DNA of 14,543 bases from positions 1 to 14,543 of the forward strand of contig CAUDAE010000035.1 of NCBI GenBank assembly GCA_958447445.1, written 5' to 3'. The notes beneath the pieces are model-generated. The model did not search any database. It saw nothing but the letters and a program-made list of their open reading frames with translations, and was not told the origin of the DNA. Source of the stretch: an uncultured Collinsella sp. (GTDB taxonomy: Bacteria > Actinomycetota > Coriobacteriia > Coriobacteriales > Coriobacteriaceae). The position numbers and the translations under genes are program-made. Below, one piece after another: positions 1 to 7,525 of the stretch. Position 1 is the first letter of the stretch. The number at the start of each line of letters is the position of its first letter.

Positions 1-12
1 CGCCGAATGCTC

Positions 13-34
13 GCCATCGAAATTTATCGATGGC
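13..34 (+). terminator. Hairpin at left edge, possible weak terminator
   Basis: A perfect 8-bp inverted repeat (GCCATCGA / TCGATGGC) surrounds a 6-base AT loop and is followed on the plus strand by CTATTTC, a poor T-tract. It could terminate a plus-strand gene lying left of the window, or could be an element-end structure. The stem is AT-rich at the loop and the T-tract is interrupted, so the terminator reading is weak. Confidence 0.35.
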
Positions 35-149
35 CTATTTCAGACTGTAATGGGGCATACGGGCCGATCAGCCCCAACTTTCCCAAGCCCTAAAAAGGGG
101 CCGGAGGAGACGCGGGCGGCGTCGGGGCGAAAACGGTTTCACCAGAGTT

Positions 150-180
150 TGGTCTACATTTGGTCTATTTCCGTGGTCTA
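150..180. repeat. Three direct copies of TGGTCTA at about one helical turn spacing
   Basis: TGGTCTA occurs at 150-156, 161-167 and 174-180, with start-to-start spacings of 11 and 13 bases. The first two copies are extended to TTGGTCTA. Seen from the tRNA-Gly strand they read TAGACCA and lie 59 to 89 bases past the tRNA 3' end. Short direct repeats phased at about one turn beside a tRNA 3' end resemble the arm-type sites bound by tyrosine integrases. A transcription-factor operator is the alternative. No integrase gene is in the window. Confidence 0.5.
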
Positions 181-238
181 CGGAGCCGAAAAAGAGAAAC
201 AGGCCAAGCGTTCTAAGCTCTTGACCTGCTGTTTTGCG

Positions 239-313
239 TGGAGCGGGCAACGGGACTCGAACCCGCGAGTGTCAGCTTGGGAAGCTGATGCCTTACCACT
301 TGGCGATGCCCGC
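239..313 (-). tRNA. tRNA-Gly (anticodon CCC)
   Basis: The reverse complement folds as a full cloverleaf. The 7-bp acceptor stem is GCGGGCA/TGCCCGC, followed by discriminator T and an encoded CCA at 241-239. The anticodon stem is TCAGC/GCTGA around the loop TTCCCAA, which gives anticodon CCC reading GGG glycine codons. The T-arm carries the canonical GGTTCGAGTCC. Its complement on the plus strand gives the familiar false peptide GQRDSNPRV, so the plus-strand frame crossing it is not a gene. Confidence 0.97.
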
Positions 314-610
314 ATATGTGGGGGATAGTATAACGCGGTTGTCTTGTTCGACACAAGAGTGGCGATGCTTGTTTTAGCTGTGGAGATTCGTTTGAAAATC
401 GCGTCAATTGTGGAGATGAGGACCTTTAACCTCCTGTTCTCCTTATCTTCTACCTGCGCTTTTGCTTGATTGTTGTATTTGAGCTCAATTTGTCAGGAAT
501 TGGGCAAGCTTTTGGTCAGGCTCCGGTACTTACCCGCATGAACCTCGGGGGTAGCCTCATCCTACGCGTCGCAACCTCCCCATGCGGCGCACGAGGGATA
601 AGGAGCAGCC
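314..610. other. Divergent spacer between tRNA-Gly and the adhesin gene
   Basis: This stretch holds the minus-strand tRNA promoter at its left end and the adhesin's Shine-Dalgarno (AAGGAG, 600-605) at its right end. A perfect 10-bp palindrome TTGAGCTCAA lies at 479-488 and could be an operator. I see no convincing sigma-70 promoter for the adhesin, no T-box and no riboswitch. The frames open across it look like non-coding shadows. Confidence 0.5.
327..356 (-). promoter_or_regulatory. Probable tRNA-Gly promoter
   Basis: On the minus strand, TATACT (332-327) is a near-consensus -10 box. It is preceded after 18 bases by TTGTGT (356-351), a partial -35 match. The -10 ends 14 bases upstream of the mature tRNA 5' end, which fits a short leader. 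The -10 call is good and the -35 call is weaker. Confidence 0.55.
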
Positions 611-3600
611 ATGTCCAACGCACCCACGCACTCTGTCCACAGCGCAATCGCAACAGGTCCGCTGCTCCTGCTCCTCTTCCTGCTTTTCGGCTGCCTGACA
701 CCGGGAGCCGCATTTGCCGTCGATGGCTACGGTCAGCTCGGCTTCCGCACTATTAGCGATGATTGTGGGCCCTTCTTCATCGGCAAGTATGAAGCTCAAG
801 ACGCCTCGATTGCCTACTGCATGAACCAGGAGCGCCCCGGCCCCACCAAGCCGGGCGGCCCATGGCTCAACTTTGATCAAGGCTGGGTGTGGCTCGACGA
901 CGAGTTCGCGGCAATCGTTTGTCACGGATATCCTACCGCCACGTCGTTTGGCGGTTACCATCTTTCACCCGATCGCGCCCGCGCCGCAACCCAGCTTGCC
1001 GTATGGATGCTCAACGGCACTACCCATGTCGACGGCACCTACTCCTACACAACCGCTCAGGGTAAAACCAAGAGCGGACACTTTACCGCCGACAATGAAG
1101 TCGTGGCGGCTGCGCGGTGGCTCCACGACAGCGCAAAATCAGGAAGCATCGAAGCCGCTCCGCACCGCGCGCGACGCTATCTAGGGGCCGTATCGGGCGG
1201 CAGCAAACGTCAAGACATGCTCTATGTACTGCCGGCGGTCTCTGTTTCCTTCCAAAAGCAGTCTGCTAACACCGTTATTACCAGCGGAAACAATACCTAT
1301 CAGTTTACCGGGGCAACATTCGATATTTTTGAGAGCGCCAGCGGCGCGCGTGTCGGCACCATCAAGATGGACAGCAACGGTCGAGCGCAAGCAACACTTC
1401 TGCCCAACACGGCATACTACCTAGTTGAAACGAAGGCGCCGGCCGGCTATGTCCCCCGTCACGATCGTATTGCCTTTACCACGGGGAATGACGGCGGGCG
1501 GGTCGCCATTGATGAACAGCCCGGCACCATCAATCTGCGTATCGTAAAACTCGATGCCGCGACGAATGCCGGCCCCCAGGCGGGATCTTCACTCGCAGGA
1601 GCAGAGTTCACGTGTGTGTCGCAATCAACCCCTGGATGGGCTCAAATTCTCACGACTGACGAAAGCGGTCGGGCTACCCTCGTCGATGTCCCCTTAGGAA
1701 CCTTTACCATCTACGAATCAAAAGCCCCCGAGGGCTACCTGCCATCCAACGACAGCTGGACCTATACCGTTGGAGCCGACCAGCTCGGCGATTCAGGCGT
1801 AGTCGAGATCGAATCTCGCATTTCCGATATCCCCATTGCGTTTAACCTTGAGATTTCCAAATTCAAGGATTACGGCAATAGCGACCAATCCGGCCTGGAG
1901 CAGCCGGCGGGTGGTGTTGTCTTTGAAGTTGTCAGCAACAGCTCTCAGCAGGTTGTTGGCACATTGACCACAAACATCTATGGCTTTGCCTCCACCAAAG
2001 ATCAGCCCGAAGCATGGTTCGGCACAGGCAAGCGACCCGCCGGTGTCCACGGAGCCGTTCCATACGACCGTGCCGGCTACACGATTCGCGAGGTTCCGGA
2101 AACCGTCCCCGAGGGTTTTAAACGTGCAGGGGAATGGACCGTCGGGGCCAATCAGATTTCCAACGGCGCCGAGCTTCAATATATCGTGGACAACCACGCT
2201 CTGTCGACGCATCTCCAGATTGTAAAACGCGATGCCCAAACAGGCGCTTCTGTTCCACTAGCCGGATTCACCTTCCAACTCCTCGACAGCAATCACGAAC
2301 CTGTCTCACAAACTTGCTGGTATCCAGCACATAACGTAATGGACACCTTTACGACTGACGCGACCGGGACCGTCACACTGCCAGAATCGCTCGTGCCGGG
2401 CACCTATTATGTACGCGAAACCTCGGCCAAAGAGCCCTATCTTGTCGGCGAAGAGATCGAGGTAAACATACCCGCCGACATGAACCTAACCCCCGTTGCA
2501 ATCGCCTCGTATTATGACCACGCCGCGACCGGAAACATCAGGATCGTTAAAACCGATGCCATAGACGGCAGCAGCCTCGCGGGCGCCGTCTTTGAGATCC
2601 GTGCCTCGAGTGATATCGAGCGCCCCGACGGTAGCATTGCCGCGCTCGACGGTGAGACTGTCGCTACCGTCACGACGGATGAAACTGGAGAAGCACGCGC
2701 GGACAACCTCCCGCTGGGACTTGGCACCGCACGCTACGAGGTTGTCGAGACTCAAGCGCCGGCAGGCTTCTTGCTCGATCGGACAACCCATATTGTCGAC
2801 CTTACTTATGCCGACCAGAAAACACCCGTTGTAGAAGCACGGCTTAACGTATCCGACGATTACACCAAGGTTGATATCTCCAAGGTCGATGCAAGCGGTG
2901 AGCAGGAAGTGGAAGGCGCACAACTCAACTTATATGGTCCCGATAAAACCGAAATAGACTCCTGGACCTCATCCGACAAGCCACACCGCGTCGAACATCT
3001 TGCACCCGGCACCTACTCGTTGCGCGAAATGATGTCTCCGCGGACCTATGACCTTGCCGAGGAAATAACGTTTGAAATAAAGGATACGGGAGAAGTCCAA
3101 TCCGTCGCGATGAAGGATGCGCCCATCGAGATCAAGGGACAGGTCGACAAGCGTCAGGAACTTGTCCAACCTATCGAAAAGGGCCTGTTGGCTAACGGCG
3201 ATGGTAAAAACCGCGCCACGACGCAAACCAATAGTGATGGGCTTTTCTCCTATACCATCGATGCTCGAAACGATTCCGCTACTTGGGTTGATGAGTTTAC
3301 GATTACCGATGATCTTGAGTGCGCCAAAGACGGCACGGCGAGATTCATCTCAATCGAAACCCCCGTCGCCATCGGCGACCTCAACGGTCTGTGCAACGTA
3401 TGGTATCGCACGACGCCGTTGGACTCGACAGACGTCGATGAGCCGGCAAACGCGACACTTGACGATGGGCACGAAAATCCTTGGCTTGAGTCCGACGAAG
3501 TAAAAGAGAGCCTGGGTGAGAACTGTCGCCTCGTCGATTACGACGGTTGGCACCTCTGGAAGGCGGATATCTCGACCACGGAATCCACCACACTCGAGGC

Positions 3601-4042
3601 GAAAGAACTCGACCTTGCATCCAATACCGTCGTAACGGGCATTCGAATTGAATACGGTGCGGTAGCCGCCGACTTTACGACTCGAAGCGATGCGGATTCT
3701 TGGACCCACGATGATCTCAAAGATGAACACGACGACCTTGACGATGCAAACGCAATCCTTGGCACAGACGCTCGGGGCGCAGTCGTGCATATGCAGGCAA
3801 CATCGGCTTATACGCCCCAAACTGCACTCACCAACAGCGCACGCGTCGATCTTTGCCGCAACGGCGGTGGCGATAAACTTGAGTCACATGACGAGGACCG
3901 TGTCATTCAACGCTGTACCCTACCGCAGGACCTACCGGCAACAGGATCAGTTCCCATCGCCGCTTGCATCACCGCGCTCCTGACCTCGGGTGCCGCAGCC
4001 CTATGGTTCGCTCGCCTTAGGTCGATCCCAAAGAAGCGCTAG
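611..4042 (+). CDS. LPXTG-anchored thioester-domain adhesin with SpaA/Cna-B-like repeats
   Basis: This is a 1143-residue secreted surface protein, predicted to be covalently attached to the wall by sortase. A signal peptide spans about 1-36, with the hydrophobic run LLLLLFLLF and probable cleavage after AFA36. Residues about 38-207 look like a thioester domain: Cys70 in AYCMN and Gln128 in ATQLAVW match the Cys and the (T)QxxxW Gln that form an internal thioester able to bind host amines. Six prealbumin-like repeats follow at about 209-307, 308-410, 411-532, 533-640, 641-750 and 751-840. Each has an N-terminal strand lysine (K216, K313, K417, K539, K647, K758) and a matching Glu (E273, E369, E494, E603, E713, E806, several in ETxAPxG(Y/F) motifs), as expected for isopeptide-stabilised folds; the Asn/Asp acceptors are less clear. 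A further unrecognised domain spans 841-1100. LPATG (1108-1112), a membrane segment and the tail RLRSIPKKR end it. AAGGAG five bases before the ATG fixes the start. The ligand is unknown, and no sortase gene is in the window. Confidence 0.92.
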   Translation: MSNAPTHSVHSAIATGPLLLLLFLLFGCLTPGAAFAVDGYGQLGFRTISDDCGPFFIGKYEAQDASIAYCMNQERPGPTKPGGPWLNFDQGWVWLDDEFAAIVCHGYPTATSFGGYHLSPDRARAATQLAVWMLNGTTHVDGTYSYTTAQGKTKSGHFTADNEVVAAARWLHDSAKSGSIEAAPHRARRYLGAVSGGSKRQDMLYVLPAVSVSFQKQSANTVITSGNNTYQFTGATFDIFESASGARVGTIKMDSNGRAQATLLPNTAYYLVETKAPAGYVPRHDRIAFTTGNDGGRVAIDEQPGTINLRIVKLDAATNAGPQAGSSLAGAEFTCVSQSTPGWAQILTTDESGRATLVDVPLGTFTIYESKAPEGYLPSNDSWTYTVGADQLGDSGVVEIESRISDIPIAFNLEISKFKDYGNSDQSGLEQPAGGVVFEVVSNSSQQVVGTLTTNIYGFASTKDQPEAWFGTGKRPAGVHGAVPYDRAGYTIREVPETVPEGFKRAGEWTVGANQISNGAELQYIVDNHALSTHLQIVKRDAQTGASVPLAGFTFQLLDSNHEPVSQTCWYPAHNVMDTFTTDATGTVTLPESLVPGTYYVRETSAKEPYLVGEEIEVNIPADMNLTPVAIASYYDHAATGNIRIVKTDAIDGSSLAGAVFEIRASSDIERPDGSIAALDGETVATVTTDETGEARADNLPLGLGTARYEVVETQAPAGFLLDRTTHIVDLTYADQKTPVVEARLNVSDDYTKVDISKVDASGEQEVEGAQLNLYGPDKTEIDSWTSSDKPHRVEHLAPGTYSLREMMSPRTYDLAEEITFEIKDTGEVQSVAMKDAPIEIKGQVDKRQELVQPIEKGLLANGDGKNRATTQTNSDGLFSYTIDARNDSATWVDEFTITDDLECAKDGTARFISIETPVAIGDLNGLCNVWYRTTPLDSTDVDEPANATLDDGHENPWLESDEVKESLGENCRLVDYDGWHLWKADISTTESTTLEAKELDLASNTVVTGIRIEYGAVAADFTTRSDADSWTHDDLKDEHDDLDDANAILGTDARGAVVHMQATSAYTPQTALTNSARVDLCRNGGGDKLESHDEDRVIQRCTLPQDLPATGSVPIAACITALLTSGAAALWFARLRSIPKKR

Positions 4043-4054
4043 CGCGATGAAAAA

Positions 4055-4084
4055 GCGGGCGAGCCAGTCCCCCGGCTCACCCGC
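4055..4084. terminator. Bidirectional rho-independent terminator
   Basis: GCGGGCGAGCC (4055-4065) pairs with GGCTCACCCGC (4074-4084) through 10 of 11 positions around an 8-base loop. On the plus strand it is followed by TTTC, 13 bases after the adhesin stop codon. On the minus strand it is followed by TTTTT (4054-4050), 25 bases past the stop of the small membrane protein gene. It therefore plausibly ends both convergent transcripts, and it is stronger in the minus direction. Confidence 0.85.
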
Positions 4085-4108
4085 TTTCAATCATTTAAAT
4101 CGCCGTAT

Positions 4109-4327
4109 CTACTCTGAAGACGAAGATCCACCATCAACGATTGCTTGCTCGGACTCAGGAATCCCATCGGCACCCGTGCTCTGTTCTTGCTCCACCTCTT
4201 CGCTGATTGCGGAGGCGGGGGTCGAGCCCTTCGCACCCACGATGTAGGCGGCCCCAAATCCTAACGCAATGGCAATCAAGGTCAAAATCACGTAGACAGG
4301 CCAATGGCGCTTAATATACGAAAACAC
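4109..4327 (-). CDS. Small single-pass membrane protein with acidic/serine tail
   Basis: This is a 72-residue protein I do not recognise. MFSYIKRHW gives a short basic N-terminus, and residues about 10-31 form one hydrophobic helix ending at GAKG. The rest is a polar, acidic tail (EEVEQEQ, PESEQ) finishing in a run of serines (SSSSE). By the positive-inside rule the N-terminus is probably cytoplasmic and the acidic tail external. The start is GTG, chosen because AAGGAG (4338-4333) lies five bases upstream and no better start exists. It begins 21 bases after the stop of the pseudo-M28 gene on the same strand and precedes a strong terminator, so the two are very likely co-transcribed and may form one membrane complex. 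No catalytic motif is visible. Confidence 0.8.
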   Translation of the reverse strand: MFSYIKRHWPVYVILTLIAIALGFGAAYIVGAKGSTPASAISEEVEQEQSTGADGIPESEQAIVDGGSSSSE

Positions 4328-4348
4328 GTTGACTCCTTAGAGCTCCGC

Positions 4349-7300
4349 CTACGAACGGCGGATAACCTCGGTAACGACCTCGGATACCGTGGCAATGTTC
4401 GTCGGGTTGACATTGTGGGGCAGGTCGTCCTCGGTACGAGCGCAAGCCAGACGTGTGCCGTCCACACCGGCGATGGTGAGGGCTCGGCGGCTCGCCTCGA
4501 GCGCGGCGTAGGCATCGGTCTTGGCATAGGGCATCTCGAGCGCGCCACAATCGACATGGAACGACTTGCAGACCTTGCTGACCAGGTTCATGATGCGGCG
4601 ATCGCCCTTGAGCAGCTGTTGTTCGCCCTCGACCGTCACAACCGAAAGCCTACCGGCGCCGACGGATTCAAGATTGATAAAGAATACGCCGCGGAGCTTA
4701 TCGCGATGCGAAGCCAAGAAGGCCTTCATGCCGGCGCCATCACAATCCGAGGCGCCCGTTGCCACAAACCAGATATCGTGACCGAGCAGCTCATCATCGC
4801 CCATAGAGGCGACAGCCGAGAGCATATCTTCGGAAGAAGCGCCATCGGAAGACGTAGCGCCGCCCTTCCAGCCATCGTTATCGTCCTCGAAGTTATCCCA
4901 CGAACCGATACCGCGACCGGATTTCTTGGCATCGTAATCGTCTTCGACGCCCAGCCAGTCACTCATGCTGTCCTGCTCGTTTTTCTTTTTACGACCGAAC
5001 AGGCCACCCAGGCCGCGCTTACGAGACTTGGGTGCCGCCGGGGCGGGAGCCGAAATGGTCTCGATCGGCTGCGCGCCCGACGCAACGGGCATAGGAGGCG
5101 CAACGGGTGCCGATGTGGGTTCGGGACCTTGGGCGGTAGCAAAGGGGTCGTTGACCTGGGCAGAGGGGTCGGGAAGGTCGAACAGCGACGTGCGAGACGC
5201 AACGTTTGCCTGCTTCATAGACGGCAGCGACGGATCGGGGACCGAAGCCAGCGGAGACGAGGAAGGTGCAGGCGACGGTGCCGACGCCGGATCGGGAACA
5301 TTCATCTGCGGGCGCGGCGATGCCTGGGAGGAAATCTGGGCCATAAGGGAATCGACCGTTTCGTCCTGGGTGGGAGCAACATTGGCAACCGTGGCACCGG
5401 AACCACTCGGGGTCGGCATGGTGAAAATCTGCGTGGAATAAGGCCTCGACTCATCCGTCTCGGGAGTCTCGGAAACCGCAGGCACTTCCTCCTGCTCGAC
5501 CTCGGTCGAATCATCTTGCTCGGCTGCCGCGTATTGCTCTTCGTCAGAGTTGGCCTCGACGGGCTCGTCCTCGGCGGCATCTTGGATTTCGGCAGCATCA
5601 ATGGGCTCGTCATCGTCCACCGCGTCGCCCTGTTCATCGGAAACAGGAAGGGGCTCAGCAATCGCGGTGCCCTGCTTTTCAAACGTTATCGTGGAATCGA
5701 ACTTCGCGGCATCAAACGACATGGTGCTATCGACGTGCTGCTGAGCCTCGAAAGACGTTGTTGCCTCAACAACATCCGCGGACGTCGGTTGCTGGGACTC
5801 AAAGGACGTTGTAGCTTCGGCGGCGTCGACGGGCACGGACTGCACAGCCTCGTTCTGCTCGAACTCTTGCGCCGCGAGCTCACGTGCCGCCTCGGCTGCC
5901 TGCTGCTGAGCGATAGCCTCCTGCTCGGCAGCCTCGCGTGCGGCAGCGCGCTTCTCCTCGAAATCGTCGACAAATTTCTTGCCCTTTGCAAGCGCACCCT
6001 TAAAGAAGTTGGAAGCGCTGGCGCCAATCGAAGAGAACGCGGATGCAATATCGGCATGGGGCGTTGCCGCGGGAATCTCGGCCGAGAAATCAGTATCGCT
6101 CTCGTAAGACACGCGCCTCGGCTGTTCAACGTAATCGTCGTCAGACTCGTCCGCAACGTCTTGCGCCGGCGCGGCGGGAGCCAAAATGTCCAGTCCTGCC
6201 GCGGGATCGATCGCGGACACCGCCTCGGACTCGGCAACGGCAGCGGTAACCGCGGCAGACTCATCATCCGCAGTGACAACGGGCGCAGGCTCGGGCTCAA
6301 ACGTCGGCTCCTCGCCCTCCTCGTAATCGAGCGTGCAGGACTCGGGAAGCATTCCGAGCGCACGGATGGCATCCGAACCAAAGCGGATGTTGCCGGCGGC
6401 GTTGCGATAGAGCTTGGGCTCGGGCTCGACCGCGGCAGGTTCCTCCGCCGACTCGGCAGCGGGAACCTCGTCATTGAACTCTTCGGCCTGGACAGCCTGA
6501 TTCTGATCCTCGGGCACGATAGCGCCGATCAGCGTCTCGTCGGCAGATGCACCCTCAAAGCCCTCGATCTGCTCGTCGAAAGCCTCACCCTGTTCGGGCT
6601 CGGTCTGAGCGTCGGGAGCAATCGGCTGACCGAACTCGTCCTCGGCGTAGGTAGGCTCTTCGTACTCGATGGTGTTGCCGTAGTCGTTTTGCTGCTGGGC
6701 CGCGGCATACTCCGCCGCTGCACGCGCCATTTCCTCGGCACGACGCTTCTGCTCCCCAAAATAGGTATCGAACGGAACATCGTCGGGAAACTCGTTTTCG
6801 CCCTGGAAGGGAGCAACGTTGTCCATAACGCCGAGCATAGCGGCGACAGAAGACTTGTTGCACACCGCGCCGGACGTATAGGGAAGAATATGGCGGTTAG
6901 AGATGATGTTTGCCGCGTTGGCAAGTGCAACGAGGGAAGCGAGGATCGCGACAATCCACAGCAGAACCTTGAGCGCGCCGGGGAGCGGCAGGATACGCAG
7001 GATGGCAACGGCAGCGGGGGCAACCGTGGCAACGGGCAACAGCTTGGCGATGAGCGCACGATACGAAGCATAAGGCTCGCGGGCGAGCAGCTCGGCACGG
7101 GGAGAGTCGTAGTGTGCGACAACGACCACCGGGCGGTTACGCGGGGACGCGAGCGGGCCCGAGGCCTTGTGGTAGGCGATGACATTTTGGCTCACGCCCG
7201 TCTTGCCCAGACGCGAAACCACGGGGTGGCCCGTGCGCTCGAGCACGTAAAGAACGGCGCCGACAATAGCCAGCAAGGTGCCGACCAAGCCGATACCGCC

Positions 7301-7525
7301 GCCGATGCCCATCAGCAGGGCGCCGGCAAACGCAAGAATACCGGTAACGGCAAATGCCAACCTACTGGGCGCCGGGGCATTGAACTCCTGAACCTCGGGA
7401 TCAAAGCCGTGGTTGCGGAAGATCTGAGCGATATCCTCGGCAGCCAAGCGCTCTTCTTCGCTGCATGCCGGCGTAATGCCGGTGTTCTGCAGCAGGTGGT
7501 TAATATAGTTCTGGGTGTTCGCCAT
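4349..7525 (-). CDS. Membrane protein with degenerate, split M28-peptidase-like domain
   Basis: This protein has 1058 residues. Hydrophobic segments at about 57-72, 79-95, 161-180 and 185-206 suggest a multi-pass membrane protein. M28 landmarks are present but altered: SQNVIA (112-117), VVVVAHYD (133-140, keeping the metal His138), GAVCNKSS (219-226) where GAxDNxSG is expected, TGASDCDG (923-930) where GAEExG is expected, NLES (951-954) for NLDM, and ARTEDD (1029-1034) for the YHTPxD region. Measured against M28 aminopeptidases, the bridging Asp is Cys222, the Glu-Glu pair is Ser926-Asp927, the ligand Asp is Glu953 and the last His is Arg1030. It is probably non-catalytic. Residues about 257-900 are an inserted acidic, Ala/Glu/Pro-rich, probably disordered region with a coiled-coil-like stretch (522-558), a basic patch (834-848) and six TxxF motifs. 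The start is ATG 7525 with GGAG (7534-7531); an in-frame upstream extension to 7675 lacks such support. It heads a two-gene operon. The M28 relation is a motif-based inference. Confidence 0.85.
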   Translation of the reverse strand: MANTQNYINHLLQNTGITPACSEEERLAAEDIAQIFRNHGFDPEVQEFNAPAPSRLAFAVTGILAFAGALLMGIGGGIGLVGTLLAIVGAVLYVLERTGHPVVSRLGKTGVSQNVIAYHKASGPLASPRNRPVVVVAHYDSPRAELLAREPYASYRALIAKLLPVATVAPAAVAILRILPLPGALKVLLWIVAILASLVALANAANIISNRHILPYTSGAVCNKSSVAAMLGVMDNVAPFQGENEFPDDVPFDTYFGEQKRRAEEMARAAAEYAAAQQQNDYGNTIEYEEPTYAEDEFGQPIAPDAQTEPEQGEAFDEQIEGFEGASADETLIGAIVPEDQNQAVQAEEFNDEVPAAESAEEPAAVEPEPKLYRNAAGNIRFGSDAIRALGMLPESCTLDYEEGEEPTFEPEPAPVVTADDESAAVTAAVAESEAVSAIDPAAGLDILAPAAPAQDVADESDDDYVEQPRRVSYESDTDFSAEIPAATPHADIASAFSSIGASASNFFKGALAKGKKFVDDFEEKRAAAREAAEQEAIAQQQAAEAARELAAQEFEQNEAVQSVPVDAAEATTSFESQQPTSADVVEATTSFEAQQHVDSTMSFDAAKFDSTITFEKQGTAIAEPLPVSDEQGDAVDDDEPIDAAEIQDAAEDEPVEANSDEEQYAAAEQDDSTEVEQEEVPAVSETPETDESRPYSTQIFTMPTPSGSGATVANVAPTQDETVDSLMAQISSQASPRPQMNVPDPASAPSPAPSSSPLASVPDPSLPSMKQANVASRTSLFDLPDPSAQVNDPFATAQGPEPTSAPVAPPMPVASGAQPIETISAPAPAAPKSRKRGLGGLFGRKKKNEQDSMSDWLGVEDDYDAKKSGRGIGSWDNFEDDNDGWKGGATSSDGASSEDMLSAVASMGDDELLGHDIWFVATGASDCDGAGMKAFLASHRDKLRGVFFINLESVGAGRLSVVTVEGEQQLLKGDRRIMNLVSKVCKSFHVDCGALEMPYAKTDAYAALEASRRALTIAGVDGTRLACARTEDDLPHNVNPTNIATVSEVVTEVIRRS
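5681..5812 (-). repeat. Tandem TxxF coding repeats inside the pseudo-M28 insert
   Basis: Within the insert, residues 572-615 contain TTSF (572), TTSF (589), TMSF (601) and TITF (612), spaced 17, 12 and 11 residues. The first two copies share EATTSFE(S/A)QQ, and their DNA is recognisably duplicated. Two looser copies, TQIF (698) and TSLF (779), lie further on. These are short linear motifs in a probably disordered acidic region. Their function is unknown. Confidence 0.7.

Noticed and set aside
86..102. GCCC-TAAAAA-GGGC hairpin as tRNA terminator
   Set aside because: The stem is only four pairs and no T-tract follows on the tRNA strand.
50..328. 92-codon plus-strand frame across the tRNA region
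   Set aside because: It translates the complement of tRNA-Gly into the well-known spurious GQRDSNPRV peptide and has no Shine-Dalgarno.
683..694. Possible lipobox (LFGC) in the adhesin signal peptide
   Set aside because: Phe at -2 is atypical, a clear AFA signal-peptidase I site follows at residue 36, and the protein carries an LPXTG wall anchor.
5302..6474. Arg/Ser/Pro-rich minus-strand frames inside the pseudo-M28 gene
   Set aside because: They are shifted frames of a low-complexity GC-rich coding region, with no ribosome sites and implausible composition.
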